64,000 nt of DNA from Rutidosis leptorrhynchoides (lineage: Eukaryota > Streptophyta > Magnoliopsida > Asterales > Asteraceae), in contig NC_092340.1 of the NCBI RefSeq assembly GCF_046630445.1, forward strand, positions 365,983,501-366,047,500, read 5' to 3'. The notes beneath the pieces were generated by a model. It was given only the letters and a program-made list of their open reading frames with translations, did not search any database and was not told the DNA's origin. Shown here piece by piece: positions 1-11,361 of the stretch (position 1 is its first letter; every line of letters begins with the position of its first letter). A program made the translations under genes and the position numbers.

Positions 1-219
1 GACATCATTTCATATAGTCAAGGTGGCGTGTCAATCAAATTAAACAACGTGAGATTAAGATGAAATAAGAGTAGATATGAGTAGAAACGTTCGAGTATAA
101 ATGCACAAGTAGTCAAGTAATTCCTACTTCAAGTCTATATGTCGGTTGTAGTCTAGACTCACTAATGTACCCTATGACTCGGGGTTGACACCAATGAACT
201 CTAAATCCCTACAACCAAC
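1..219 (-). mobile_element. Gypsy element D, untranslated leader (5' internal part)
   Basis: On the minus strand this follows the primer-binding site of a Ty3/gypsy element and runs off the left edge. It contains a leader core, about GTCTAGACTCACTAATGT on the plus strand at 151-168, that recurs next to the PBS of elements A, B and C in this window. No coding sequence is visible, so gag would lie outside the window. Confidence 0.7.
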
Positions 220-231
220 GCTCTGATACCA
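220..231 (-). other. Primer-binding site, inner copy (element D)
   Basis: The plus strand reads CTCTGATACCA, the reverse complement of the tRNA-iMet-type PBS TGGTATCAGAG. It is followed by TCTGTAGCGA and then by leader sequence like that of the other gypsy elements, so this copy has the expected downstream context. Confidence 0.65.
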
Positions 232-233
232 TC

Positions 234-538
234 TGTAGCGAGCCTGCAAGTAGCTACAGATGGGGTAGAAACCCACCCAGTGCCTTTCCAGCTAACCGCT
301 TGGTGACCACTAACCGTACCTCAGACACTGATTTTACGGCCCGCATTTCTGCCAAACTGCCAACCCTCCTGCAAAGGGATCGCAAGGGGTAAGAGTCAAT
401 TCTTTGTCACAGGTAACACTATGAGAACCCCCTCTACGATTAACCCGCCTAAAGCATAGCCCGTTCGGGGTGCCCGGCGTGACAGCCGGACGCGTGACTA
501 CCTTTACGGCTAAGGTTAAACCTGGCTCTGATACCATC
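234..538 (-). repeat. 305-bp segment between two PBS/LTR junction copies
   Basis: A direct repeat of about 21 bp (GCTCTGATACCATCTGTAGCG) occurs at 219-239 and again at 525-545. It covers the PBS plus the first bases of the LTR. The 305-bp unit between the copies is relatively GC-rich and matches neither the LTR nor the other leaders by eye. It could come from template switching during reverse transcription or from a tandem duplication after insertion of foreign sequence. It contains no credible gene. Confidence 0.5.
525..536 (-). other. Primer-binding site, LTR-adjacent copy (element D)
   Basis: The plus strand reads GCTCTGATACCA, two bases before the LTR terminus at 539. This is the usual PBS spacing for plant retrotransposons primed by initiator-methionine tRNA. 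Confidence 0.8.
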
Positions 539-2843
539 TGTAGCGACCCGACAAAATCGTTATTGACGGCGCCGTCTACTTAGGTCCCGTTACGTGGTCA
601 TAAGTCTTTAAAATAACGTTTGACCAAAGATATGTCGCATTCATTTCAAATGTAAGAGTGTTTCAAAGTTTACAAGAATTGTTCAACCAAAAGTTACGTT
701 ACTAAGTTATAAGTACAATTGAAACCTATGCGAAACAATTTTAGATAAAATCAAAAGACGCTCCACGTATGCATGCATACTCGACATCCAAGCAAGTATC
801 AAAAGTAATGAGCGGAAGCATGTATCACAAAACGTTCAAGGACCTGAGAAAAACATAGAAATCTGTCAACGAAAACGTTGGTGAAATCATAGGTTTAAAT
901 AAGTAAGTACAAATGAACCACAAGATTTATATCATTGAAATAATAGTAAACCATTCTAAAATTTGTTATCACGAGCACCCAATTATCAAGGCTTAACTTT
1001 CCATCCATAGTACCCCATCACAATAGTGTTAGAACATACACTGTTTCTCGAAAATACATTTCATCCGATGTAACGGTAGCGAACCGTTCGAATGAGGGTT
1101 TGTCAAACCCATATGGCCATATAACATAAGTTCTCGCTTACACCCGGCAAGTGTAACTAATGATAATCGAATTGAGGATTTTGTTCTAAACTCGTATGTA
1201 GAATGTTTGTTTTCCTGTACTTGTGTTCACTTAGTAAAAAGAAACGTTTATGTTTTCTCATCCCAAAAGTAAGTTCAAAAGAGTAAAAGTAGGACTATGA
1301 TCTCACCTTGAGTGCACGTATGTAAAAGTACTTCAACAAGTAAACGTGTGCAAGAACGAATGCTAGTCTTGACCTAAACAAATAGGTTTGTATCAATATC
1401 GGTAAACACGGTCGGTCAAAGTGTTCAATTAGTCCTATGGCTCGTTACGACTCGATTACTATAGCATGTGAGTCAAGTTGTCAAGTTTCATGCAAGATAC
1501 AAGTATAAAAGCATGTTAGAACGATTGCACAAACATTTGGTTAAGTTTGATTAAAAGTCAACTTGGGTCGGGTCAAAGTCAACGAAAAAGTCAACACGTT
1601 CGGGTCGGGTCTCAAACTATTTATCTGAGGTTTTTAATCATATATGAGCATGTTAGAACAAGTTACATGTGAATCGGAGGTGCGTAGCATAGCAAACATT
1701 TTTCGTAAAATGGCAAATCAAAACAGTCACTAGCAGTGCATCTGGATGGCGTCCAGATTTGCTGGACGGCGTCCAGCATTGAAGGACTGGACGGCGTCCA
1801 AGAATCTGGACGGCGTCCAGATCAGTATACAGACCCTGCTTTGCTGCAACAAACAAATGCACGAACCAAAACCTAAACAATCCCAATTTATGACCCGCAA
1901 ACAATCAAAACATGTATCTTATATCATCGAAAGGTATTTTGACGAGGAAAACAACTAAGCATATTTCATCAATCAATCTACCACTTACAACAACCAAAAT
2001 CACATTGAATGCTCAACATTTATTACATTCAAGTTCATAAATGCGGTTTGGTGATTCGGGAACTTACTACCTACATACAATATGCCGTTTCGAAGGTAAT
2101 CAAGCATACAATACAACCAAACACTTATCAACAACAATTCATGGCATTCAATGAATCAAATGTTCACATTTAGTTCTATCAAACCCTAACCAACATCACC
2201 AAAATCAATAATCAAGTTTATGAAGTTTTCTAAAACAACCTACACATTAAATTGAAGCTAGTGATACTAGTAACACAATTAAAACATGAACTTTTAACAT
2301 CTAACAACTTTTAAGCAACTAAATCTCAAGAACAACACACCAAAATTTAAGTTCATGCTAGTTCCTTTAAAACAACAAGATCGAGCATACAAATCATATA
2401 TTCATGTTAGACTTGAGCCATAGACACTAATTAACACTTCTATAAGTTAAAAACATCAAGAACACAAAATTTAGTGATTTTAGAAAGTTACCCAAATATA
2501 ATGAAATCGGTATGGAATCGAAGAGGAAGATGCAAGGATTCCAAATATGTAATTTGTTTTGCAAAACACTTGCTAGATCGGATTTGGATGATGATTCTTT
2601 GGTTTTGATTTTAAGAGAAAAAGTTGAAGTAGTAAAGAGAAAGAGATGAAATGAATGGATGAGAGGAGGTTTAACTCTTTGACCTAGTAACATCTTTGGT
2701 CATTTGGCAAGTCTAGTCCCTCAAGTTTCATTCGGGTGCGTGAATTACCTAAACGAGATAATTTAAAACGCGTATTAACGGAAAGTGTTATAAATATATA
2801 ACGGACTTTAAAATAGTCTAACGGAAAAAGGCGGGATGTTACA
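539..2843 (-). mobile_element. 5' LTR of gypsy element D (Tekay-like)
   Basis: The LTR is about 2.3 kb and bounded TG...CA. On the minus strand it begins TGTAACATCCCGCC, a typical Tekay/Del chromovirus LTR start, and ends ...GGGTCGCTACA next to the PBS. It contains four 15-bp dyads around 1742-1820. It also has the same putative branch-point/acceptor module at about 841-890 that occurs in the other gypsy LTRs. Only one LTR is in the window. If the element is complete, the target duplication would be CATTA (2844-2848); this is not testable here. Confidence 0.75.
1742..1820. repeat. Four copies of a 15-bp palindrome inside LTR D
   Basis: CTGGACGGCGTCCAG or a one-base variant occurs at 1742-1756, 1762-1776, 1787-1801 and 1806-1820. 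Each is a 7-bp inverted repeat around a single central base. The spacers (5, 10 and 4 bp) do not repeat. The cluster is GC-rich in an AT-rich LTR and may be a dimeric protein-binding site or a methylation target. Confidence 0.8.
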
Positions 2844-2974
2844 CATTACACATTCCGGTGCAATAATTTTAAATTATGTCACGTTATATTACGTTTTGTT
2901 TTCATTATATATTTGAAAAAATTAGTAGATTTCTTAAATATCCAATTGATATCAATTAACCAGCTTAATCCACT

Positions 2975-3032
<58 letters not shown>

Positions 3033-3820
3033 GGATGAACTAAATTTAAATGGATATGAATATGACTATGGATGAACAATAACTAAATGGATATGGCCTC
3101 ATGCCCACACTCGATCCATATCTGATCCGTTGACATCCCTGGGATGAAGGATTGAAGATGGAATCAAAAGAAATTATGATGTAGAATGAAGTAAAAAATA
3201 ATTAGAATTGGAATTGGACAAAGGTTTGTTTATTTTTAAATATAATATATTCAATGGTTCATACTATAAAGTCGTAAGTGAGCTAATTTCAAACACTTTA
3301 GGAGTCAAAACTATGTAATTATTATCTCTAAAAATTTATGCGGTCCCATTATTATATTTAGTGGTTTACTATACAAAAAAAATTAATTTTTTTTTGATAA
3401 GTTTCGAAAAATTAGTGGTGTCACGGGACTCCGCGGGTGTTAGTTTAAAGTAGCCACTGATAGGTGGGATTGTGTACTTTGGGTGATTTGTATTGTTTAG
3501 AGTATTTTGGTTGTTAGACATTTTTATTTTGGTTAAGATTGTAAAGAGAAATGAAGAGAAAAAGAAAAGAAGTTGATGTAAAAAATGAAGCAGTTTGGTG
3601 GTTTAAATAGATCTTAATTAATATTTAAGAAAAAAAATATTTAACATTGAACGGATCTTTTTGGCCAAACGGCACAATTTACCAACTTTGTGTATATGAC
3701 GTCTAAAGGAAATGTTGAAGTTTAAGCGCGGCTTAACGTCGAGCCAGAGTCGACGACGTTGGGAAGCTCGGCGTCGGATGTTGAAAACGGTGAAAAAAAC
3801 CACAACTTCGAGTGCTCTTA
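2844..3820. other. AT-rich intergenic DNA with (AT)n
   Basis: There is no gene I can support. A perfect (AT)n tract lies at about 2977-3031. The stretch around 3725-3785 is GC-richer (several CG-containing 6-mers) and has no long ORF with recognisable similarity. It may be the remains of another transposon flanking the LINE. Confidence 0.6.
2977..3031. repeat. (AT)n microsatellite
   Basis: An uninterrupted AT dinucleotide run of about 55 bp. Confidence 0.95.
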
Positions 3821-3822
3821 GC

Positions 3823-6078
3823 GAGATAATGGAAATCATGGAGTTAATGGGATTCGGTCTTCGATGGAGACAATGGATCTTCGAATGTCTTTCATCCGCT
3901 TCCATTTCGATTTTGGTCAACGGTTCCCCAACTAAAGAATTTTCTCTTCAGAAAGGCGTGAGGCAAGGGATCCCCTCTCCCCTTATCTTTTTATCATGGT
4001 AGCCGAAGGTTTGAACCATCTAATTAAATCTGTTACACTTCATAGCCGCTTTTCTGGGATCCCAATTGGGCGGGGGGACTTACGGGTCACGCATTTGCAA
4101 TACGCGGACGACACTATATTTTTTGGTGAATGGGATAGGCGTAATGTGCAAAATCTTACTAAAATTCTTAAGTGCTTTGAATTGACATCGGGACTAAAAA
4201 TCAATTTTCATAAGAGCTGTGTTTATGGACTCGGGGTCTCAAAAGTAGAAACGGAAAATATGGCGGCCTGACTTGGGTGCGCAGGAGGTATACTCCCTAT
4301 TACCTACCTTGGGCTTCCACTTGGATCGTCGATGAAACTCTCGAAGTCATGGGATCCGGTATTTGACAAGTTTGGTAAGAGACTGGCAGATTGGAAAGCT
4401 AGATCCCTCTCGTATGGTGGTAGACTTACATTAATTAAATCGGTATTATCTAGTCTACCTCTTTATTTCTTTTCGCTTTACATATCCCCGTCTTGTGTTA
4501 TTGATAAACTTGAGGGTTTGAGACGTCGGTTTTTTTTTGGGCGGATCTTCCGAGGTCTCAAAAATGGCATGGGTTAAATGAGATACTTGTCTTAAGCCTC
4601 GTGAATTTGGTGGGTTAGATATTGCCCCTCTTGCGTTTAAAAATCGTGCCTTACTTGCAAAATGGTGGTGGCGGTTTAAACATGAGAATGACTCACTTTG
4701 GGTGTCTATTATTAAAAATATTTACGGTGAGGACGAGGGCCTTAGCACTTCTTTTTCTCCCCCTTCCTCACGAGCTTCCTTCACTTGGGCGGGTATCCTT
4801 AGTGGGTAAAAATATCTTTAATGCAAACTCCGCGTTCGCTAATTCTTTCAAAAAAAGAGTCGTAGATGGGTCTAGTACACGTTTTTGGAATGAATTATGG
4901 CTTGGGGAAATGGTTCTTAAAGACAAATTTAATAGGCTTTATAGACTTGACACAAATAAATTTGCCATAATTCTTGACCGGGCAAGATGGGAGGGCGGGA
5001 ACTTTCATGCCACGTGGTGTTGGTCCCGCGATATCTCGGGGAGATTGGCCGGGGACCTCACCACTCTTACTAATCTTTTATCTAGTTTTGTCCCGTGTAG
5101 CTCAGGTAGAGAAGAATGGTCATGGTCTTGGAGTAAGGATGACTCGTTTTCGGTTCACAAGCTTACGGATATTCTGGTCCGGAGCAGCCCTGATATCGCA
5201 CCCGTGAGCATAAAGTCGCTCCGCAACAAACTGGTCCCCCTCAAAGTTGAGTTGTTTATTTAGCGTACTCGACACAAAAGGTTACCTACAAGAGTTGAAC
5301 TTGACAAGAGAGGCATGGACTTGGGTACGGTACGTTGTTTGTGACAATGGTTTGGAATCAGTAGAGCACTCCATCATCTTATGCACGTTCGCTTCTGACA
5401 TTTGGAATCGAGTCTATGATTGGTGGAAGCTCGGCCCTTTTACAAACATGGGTATAAATGAATCTTTTCTTGAAAATGGATATAACTTCACCTCCGACTT
5501 GGGAAAACAGTTGTGGCAAGCTACGGAATGGGTTACGGGATACATGATTTGGAAAAGTAGGAACGTTTTCACTTTCACTAAGATAAAACCGACATGCGCA
5601 ATGGTCTTCAAAGACATCCAACTTAAATGCTTCGAATGGTTCTCTAATAGGATCAAAGGTACCAATATTGAATGGGATGTCTGGCTTGCAAATCCACGAG
5701 TTTATGATTCGCTAGCTTTATCGTCTAGGAGATCCGGGATAGGTTAATTAATTGTTCTCCACGCAGGTTTTTTGCCCCACTCCTGGAGTAGTCATTTTGG
5801 TCGAGAGAATTTGGGGTGGATCAGGGTGCTTTGTCGTTGAATTGCCAACACTGTGCTCTGTCCCCACTCTAGCTTGTTTAGTTAATTCTTCTCAAGTCCA
5901 ATCTCGACCTTAATGATAATGAACGGACTACGGCGTTTTCCTGCACACTTGTGGAGTCTTACTATCTCGGTTATATATTTGTCGTTTTGTTTTCCTAGAT
6001 GTAGTTCCGTTTTTGTAAGTGTGACATTATTGTAATTATTTCGTGTTGATATATATAATACATACTTTCTTTGCCGTT
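3823..6078 (+). pseudogene. L1-type LINE, 5'-truncated, reverse transcriptase and 3' end
   Basis: Translated pieces show the second half of a plant L1 ORF2. The RT core has a region resembling SILVNGSPTKEF and KGVRQG (about 3907-3970), then a frameshift near 3990, then VAEGLNHLI and the YADD active-site motif at about 4101-4112, and the thumb region with SYGGRLTLIKSVLSSLP (about 4407-4460). A zf-RVT-like C-terminal part follows (about 5200-5430, LFI...CDNGLESVEHSIILC). The reading frame is broken by a stop at 4269-4271 and by frameshifts near 3990, 4570-4620 and 5250. The 5' part (endonuclease and first RT blocks) is missing, as is common for LINEs. A non-coding 3' tail ends in poly-A. I found no clear target-site duplication. 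Confidence 0.85.
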
Positions 6079-6116
6079 CAAAAAAAAAAAAATAAAAAAA
6101 TAAAAAACCATAAGTC
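6079..6116 (+). repeat. Poly-A tail of the LINE
   Basis: An A-rich run with a few T interruptions directly follows the LINE 3' UTR, as expected from target-primed reverse transcription. Confidence 0.8.
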
Positions 6117-6179
6117 GAGTCTTGTGTGCACCATCTTTAATCTCTACAATTGTTAGCAACTTGTATGCATGAATATATT

Positions 6180-6660
6180 CATGTATAAATAGGTGATCTT
6201 GCAGAGAAGAAAGATCATCCAAATGGGTCCGATCAAAGAGTGGGATCAAGTGATCCAAGAGAGGATCAAAGTATCACAAATGTAGTAAACATAGTTGATC
6301 GATAATATCAACGGAGTGTGTTTCTTTGTGAGGTCGAGAGTTTTATTCTTGTAAGGAGTGTAAAAGAATGTACGGGAAACTTAGATTTTATACTAAAATC
6401 TAAGGGGCTTGGGTTTGGGTTTGACTCATAGTGTACTTTTTTCTTGTACCGGGTTCTTTTATATTATAAGAATAAAGGAGACTCCTGGGGTGGATGTAGG
6501 CAGGGTTTGCCGAACCACGTTAAATCGCCGTGTTATCAGTTACTTTATTTGCTTTCTATTATTTTTCGCAAGTTTGTCTCAAACAAATTATATCCTCGCT
6601 TCCGCTGGGGTGGGTGCGTCAGGCAAATTGTCATAACAAGTGGTCGTCAGGCTCCAGTGG
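6180..6660 (+). mobile_element. Copia-type LTR remnant
   Basis: The stretch has the layout of a Tork/Tnt1-like LTR end. TATAAATAGG lies at about 6183. Near 6488-6520 are GGATGTAGGCAGGG and GCCGAACCACGTTAAAT, a hallmark of these LTRs. The end CATAACA|AGTGGT near 6638 is where the PBS would read AGTGGTATCAGAGC, but only AGTGGT is preserved. No gag or pol follows. The left boundary is uncertain. Confidence 0.5.
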
Positions 6661-7035
6661 GCTACCGGGGACCGCTGGATGGGTTGACAAAGTCAACACA
6701 GGACTAACATGTCCCTGCCGATACACATGTTTTGAAACAACAAAAAATAGCTGCTAGAAAAGAACCACAACTTACGATAACCAAAATCCAAATGTAGAAA
6801 GAAAATTATTAGTCCTCCCAATATATATGATCGAATAACTGGAACGAAAGATGGACTAACCATAAAGTATGTCAACACTTCTTTAGCAGCCTTAAATGTT
6901 ATCATTAGATGACTGAATAACTAAACATCTTAAGCCACTTGCCAGTAAATCAATAATACATTTATTGTGCACAAAATAACATGGTGTACTACAACGATAG
7001 CTTACATAAATCGACACAATTCGGATCTTAATACA
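6661..7035. other. Intergenic DNA, nothing recognised
   Basis: AT-rich sequence between the LTR remnant and the MULE-like MITE. Only short random ORFs occur on both strands. Confidence 0.5.
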
Positions 7036-7045
7036 CTGGATTGAA

Positions 7046-7877
7046 GAATTTTTTTTTAAATGGTAGATTTTGGAGGTCTACATACAAGAATAGAAATTTA
7101 GTAAGATTTGTTACAAAAATAGTAAAATCGAAGTTTGAAACTTCGGTTTTGGTGAATCCGAAGTTTCAAACTTCGGTTTTTACGGCTTTTCACTAACCGA
7201 GCATCAGAATTTGCTACGTGGCAAATCCGAAGTTTCAAACTTCGGATTTGTCACGTGGCAAATTCTGATGCTCGGTTAGTGATATATGAATCTACCAGTT
7301 TTAAAAAAAAATCCTAGATACTTTTACATTTCTTAATTAATGATGATGGAATAAACGGCTCTCGTTATAGATGTTGGAGAAGTAGAGATGTGAATATGTT
7401 CGGAACTGAAGCAATTAACAGAATAGATACGGAGTATATTAGAAATTAAATAGAAATGTGAATGGTCGCCTCGAAAGAAAGAAAAGTTGGGAAAAGGTAG
7501 AAGTGAATGCCAGATTGGTATGGGAATGGGAAATAGAAGTCCAATAGCTATTACTCCGTAAATTGTCTATTAAATATATATAAATTACTAATTATTTATA
7601 TATTAAATATATTCAATATATATAAAAGCTCGTTTAGTTTTCAAATGAACCCTTGACATATATACGAATTATATATCACTAACCAAGTATCAGAATTTGC
7701 AACGTGGCAAATTCTGATGCTCGGTTAGTGAAAAAGCGTAAAAACCGAAGTTTGAAACTTCGGATTCATCAAAACCGAAGTTTCAAACTTCGGTTTTACT
7801 ATTTTTGTAACAAATCTTACTAAATTTCTTTTCTTGCATGTAGACCTCCAAAATCTACCATTTTAAAAAAAAAATTC
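7046..7877. mobile_element. MULE-like MITE with ~220-245 bp terminal inverted repeats
   Basis: The left arm (about 7046-7292) and right arm (about 7664-7877) are near-perfect reverse complements. Both start with an oligo-T/A run, then TGGTAGATTTTGGAGGTCTA. The element is flanked by a 10-bp direct repeat CTGGATTGAA (7036-7045 and 7878-7887). This fits the 9-11 bp duplications made by Mutator-like elements. The ~370-bp core has no ORF, so it is non-autonomous. Each arm contains internal palindromes built on GAAGTTTCAAACTTC and on CACTAACCGAGCATCAGAATTTGC. Confidence 0.85.
7191..7281. repeat. 91-bp near-perfect hairpin in the left MITE arm
   Basis: Sequence from CACTAACCGAGCATCAG to its reverse complement CTGATGCTCGGTTAGTG. 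Only about two mismatches occur over ~45 bp of stem, both compatible with G:U pairs. The right arm carries a shorter version (7677-7730) lacking the central GAAGTTTCAAACTTC dyad. Confidence 0.85.
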
Positions 7878-7887
7878 CTGGATTGAA

Positions 7888-8349
7888 AACAATGAACCAA
7901 TTAAGTGGAAGATCAAAAAAAAAATTAATAATAATAAGTGGAAGATCAAACGTTAATTCAAGACAATTGTGAGAAAACTTTCTTTTGTATAATATATTTT
8001 ATATTTTATTTATTATTTACTATGTAATCATTTGGTCGTGTGTAAAAATTTAAATCTCAGTCATGCATAAAGTAGTGAATATATTTACCGAAAATAATGC
8101 ATGAGAAAATGGATTTACACCTTAAAATGTTGAGGGGTTGCTTGTTAAGTAGTACTAGGTGCTAGTTGTTACACTTTCAAAGCCCGAGACATGATATGGG
8201 CTTAATAATGGCCCATAAGTTGACAACTGCATTTTGATGGACAATATCCATGATTCAAATCTATCAACGTGTAAGTAGATGCTTTGATTATCTCCCTCCT
8301 TCTTTTGTAGTTATTATCGATTTATCTCATTGTATTTGTTCGTTTTAGT
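7888..8349. other. Intergenic DNA, nothing recognised
   Basis: AT-rich; no ORF, RNA gene or transposon end that I can identify. Confidence 0.5.
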
Positions 8350-8351
8350 TA

Positions 8352-8605
8352 CTCCCTCCGTCCCACCAGAAGTGTCCACTTTAACTTTCAGTAGTCTTTC
8401 TATATCAACTTTGACTTTAAATATTTTTGTTTGTGTTATATAATACATCATCAAAGTTATATCAATGAAAACACATTTAAAACTCAATCTATTCATATAA
8501 TTTTTATCAAATATTATATAACACAAATTAAAATATTTAGAGTCAAAGTTGATGAAGAAAGACTAGAAAAAGTCAAAGTGAACACTTCTGGTGGGACGGA
8601 GAGAG
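8352..8605. mobile_element. Stowaway-type MITE (Tc1/mariner)
   Basis: The 254-bp element has terminal inverted repeats starting CTCCCTCCGTCCCACCAGAA and ending with the near reverse complement TTCTGGTGGGACGGAGAGAG. It is flanked by TA duplications (8350-8351 and 8606-8607). CTCCCTCCGTCCC is the Stowaway signature. The interior is AT-rich and imperfectly palindromic overall (AAAGTCAA near each end), with no transposase. Confidence 0.93.
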
Positions 8606-8814
8606 TATTGTCGTAGGTCATAGTCGTAAGCTTTCATTAGATTTTGTTATGGTCGAGCTAGTTAATTTGTGTTGAGATTGTAGGTTCGTAGGGTTTCATT
8701 TTCTTTATGAAAATATTAATGGTTATATAAATTTATCTTTTCTTCGTAACAAACAAATCTTTAACCAAAGAGCCAATAAGCCAATTTTGTCACACTTTAT
8801 TTTTTGTGGGTAAG

Positions 8815-9001
8815 CGAGGAAACCCTCATATGAATGAGCACATTGGCTCCCCATAGAAGGTAAAACCTCACGTAATCAAGGACCTCGAGCGGGAGATTGA
8901 CCAGGTACCGGGTAATTCGCGCATTATGCGCACCTTCTAGTCATACTCAAGTTTTGAACAATTCGGCATAGTCAGGAATTGAACCCGGGTGGCGTGCTTC
9001 A
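8815..9001 (-). mobile_element. tRNA-derived SINE fragment
   Basis: On the minus strand the sequence begins near GCACGCCACCCGGGTTCAATTCC, so it contains a good pol III B-box-like GGGTTCAATTCC (plus 8975-8986). It continues through a ~150-bp body with moderate GC. No A box is visible upstream of the B box, so the 5' end looks truncated. The body contains a small GCGCATTATGCGC palindrome (plus about 8919-8931). The family is not identified. Confidence 0.45.
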
Positions 9002-9005
9002 TTGT

Positions 9006-11340
9006 ATAATAAAGTCTTTTTTATGTAATATAATTAAAAACTTTAACTGTATTTTCTATTTATACTACTGTATGATTCTATGGATATTTATTTACTTATT
9101 TATTTTTTTATTTTTACAGAAGTAATAATTTTATAAATAAAAAAAGACTAGCAAGAAGTTGGTAATTACAATGCTAAGGTGTTGTTTATTTTTAGATGTT
9201 TTTGTCTGAATAACTGTGTACTATGATATGCTGAATAGTGAAAGGTGTTTGTTTTTATGTCTGCAAAATAAGTTAATTTTGTTGTAAAGAAAATTGTAAA
9301 CAAAAATTGTTTTAACACAGCCTAAAATTGTGTGCCCTTCATCTTTTCTGTGCGAACGTCGAGTTCTCATTGTCCTCTAGCCTAAAAAGGTTATTATTGA
9401 ATCCCTTGATTATATATGTATATATTACAAATTGGCACGAAACCTTGTATGTTTGCTCGATAAAAATTTTGATGATTTCGCTATTCGCGATTTTTAAATA
9501 AACTTAATTTCCTTAAACCTAGACATAGAATTTCTTAATCAAATAATGAAATATATGTACGTGCAAAGTATAATTAATGCAAATAATGTTGGAAATCTCG
9601 TAACGCGTGTGGTCGAGTCAATAAATCGTAACGGAGTAATCAAGGTGTCACATAATTGTGCGTGAGCCCGCGTGAATTAAATGGCGTGGAGTTAATTGAG
9701 TGTGACCCGTGTATTAACATCCTTCGATTTCCTCCTTGACGGCCGTGATTCCATGATATGAATGGGTAGATTGCCTTGGGCACTCGTAAATGACGCGAAA
9801 CTGAATAAGGTGCCATATGGAGAGAATTGATTACAACTTACAACAGACATCATGTTCGGCACTTTCGTTGACAACAATTTGGTTAATAGAGGATCAAGCC
9901 GGCCAAAGTGGTCTAATCTCTTCACTAGACTTTTTTTTTTCATTTTTGTTTTACCATAAAAACAAAACCAGCATTGGAATTAACAAAATCATAAAGCTTT
10001 TGCCAACACTTCATACTTACAAATTAGTATTTTTTTTTTCTTGATAAATACTCCGTATGTTTAAAAATAACTATGCAACCAAACCTATATATCCAACTTG
10101 TTCCTTTTTATATTTCAATAGAAGAGAGGTCAAATTTAAGCCACGTTAATCGATCGTGCATTTTAGATATAGACATATGAGCTGTTAATAACAAAACCCT
10201 AAAATGCACATTGCACTACAAATCAAAGATGTTAAGCTTTAAACTTGTACTACAAAAGTGAAGCAGATTGCACTACCCTAATTTTGTTGCTTAGGTCTTA
10301 AGGAAATGCAAAAAGAATTAGGACTTGCAACTTTGCCAAATATGAATGTGCACTTCTAAATGCTTTCATTGCAAAATGAATAGAAGATAGTTAGGAGAAA
10401 AACAATAAAAGGTCGGGTCCTACTATACGTATTTCCTTAATTAGACTACTTGTAATGCGCGTGGATAAATTTAAGGTGCTCCAATAATGTCCGGAGAAAA
10501 AGGTGTTGGAAGGTGTGTTCGATGCCTCCACCTTCTGGTTCACAAGCGTTATGATTAATGTAATTGACATTATTTTCAACATTTTTCACCACCTTTACAA
10601 CGAGCTTTTAATCTTACTTTAATGCATCACCAAATATTCTCTCTAACTCACTATTCACTTCATTTCACTACCTTTATCACGTCATATCCATTCCCCCCAA
10701 AATCACATAATCTTATCACGTTATCACTGCCACGACTACGAATAATCTTATGCATATATCTAACTCTATACTTCTCTAAATAAATCTTACACATTTGACT
10801 TTTAATTAATAAATCTCAAAAGAATGTTCCTTTAAAAAAACAGAATAGCATCTTTACGATTTTAACCTTACCTATAAGGCTATAAGAGTACATATATTTA
10901 TGATATAATGGTAAAATGGACAATCAACTAACTATGAAAATGTGATATAAGTGTACTGTGGCTATATATGAATATTTAAATTGAGATGAAAGAGTAAACA
11001 TTACAGTATGTAATTTGGATTATAAGTTCATATTCCGTTTTGAAAAATAACAATATTATGGAGAAGAATATCTTAGATTCCGACATTTAGGATCGAGAAT
11101 CGGGTCGGAAAAAGTTTTTACGGGAGGCAGTAATGCAAGTTGAAAAATCAAAGATGGGACCTATGGGAAGATTAAGTTGATTCGTTTACTCGAGGTCGTA
11201 TTCTCTCTTCTTTGCTTCTGTTTTATTAGTATCACTTTAGGTATTTTAGTTTTTCCGTGTTTTAATTAGCTCGGTTTATTATGTTTAATTGGTGGTTGTG
11301 CGTTTGTATGAGGTTGGTTTTTGTGGAGGATCGGTAGTAA
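9006..11340. other. Long intergenic region without a supported gene
   Basis: About 2.3 kb of AT-rich DNA. Short ORFs (for example 9692-9943 minus and 9817-10044 plus) show no recognisable domain, are below 90 codons and overlap each other. Around 9180-9320, phrases such as GGTGTTTGTTTTTATGTCTG resemble decayed hAT-type termini, but I cannot define both ends. Confidence 0.5.
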
Positions 11341-11361
11341 TTGTTTTCGTTAGTTTGTAGC

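Noticed and set aside
2879-3079. Minus ORF with alternating Ile/Tyr
   Set aside because: It is translation of an (AT)n microsatellite and has no coding meaning; the same applies to ORFs around 60011-60289 and the poly-Tyr/Leu/Asn ORFs in the ATT tracts (14467, 32458, 35883).
9692-10044. Overlapping ORFs on both strands
   Set aside because: Short, with no recognisable motif and no splice or promoter context; likely chance.
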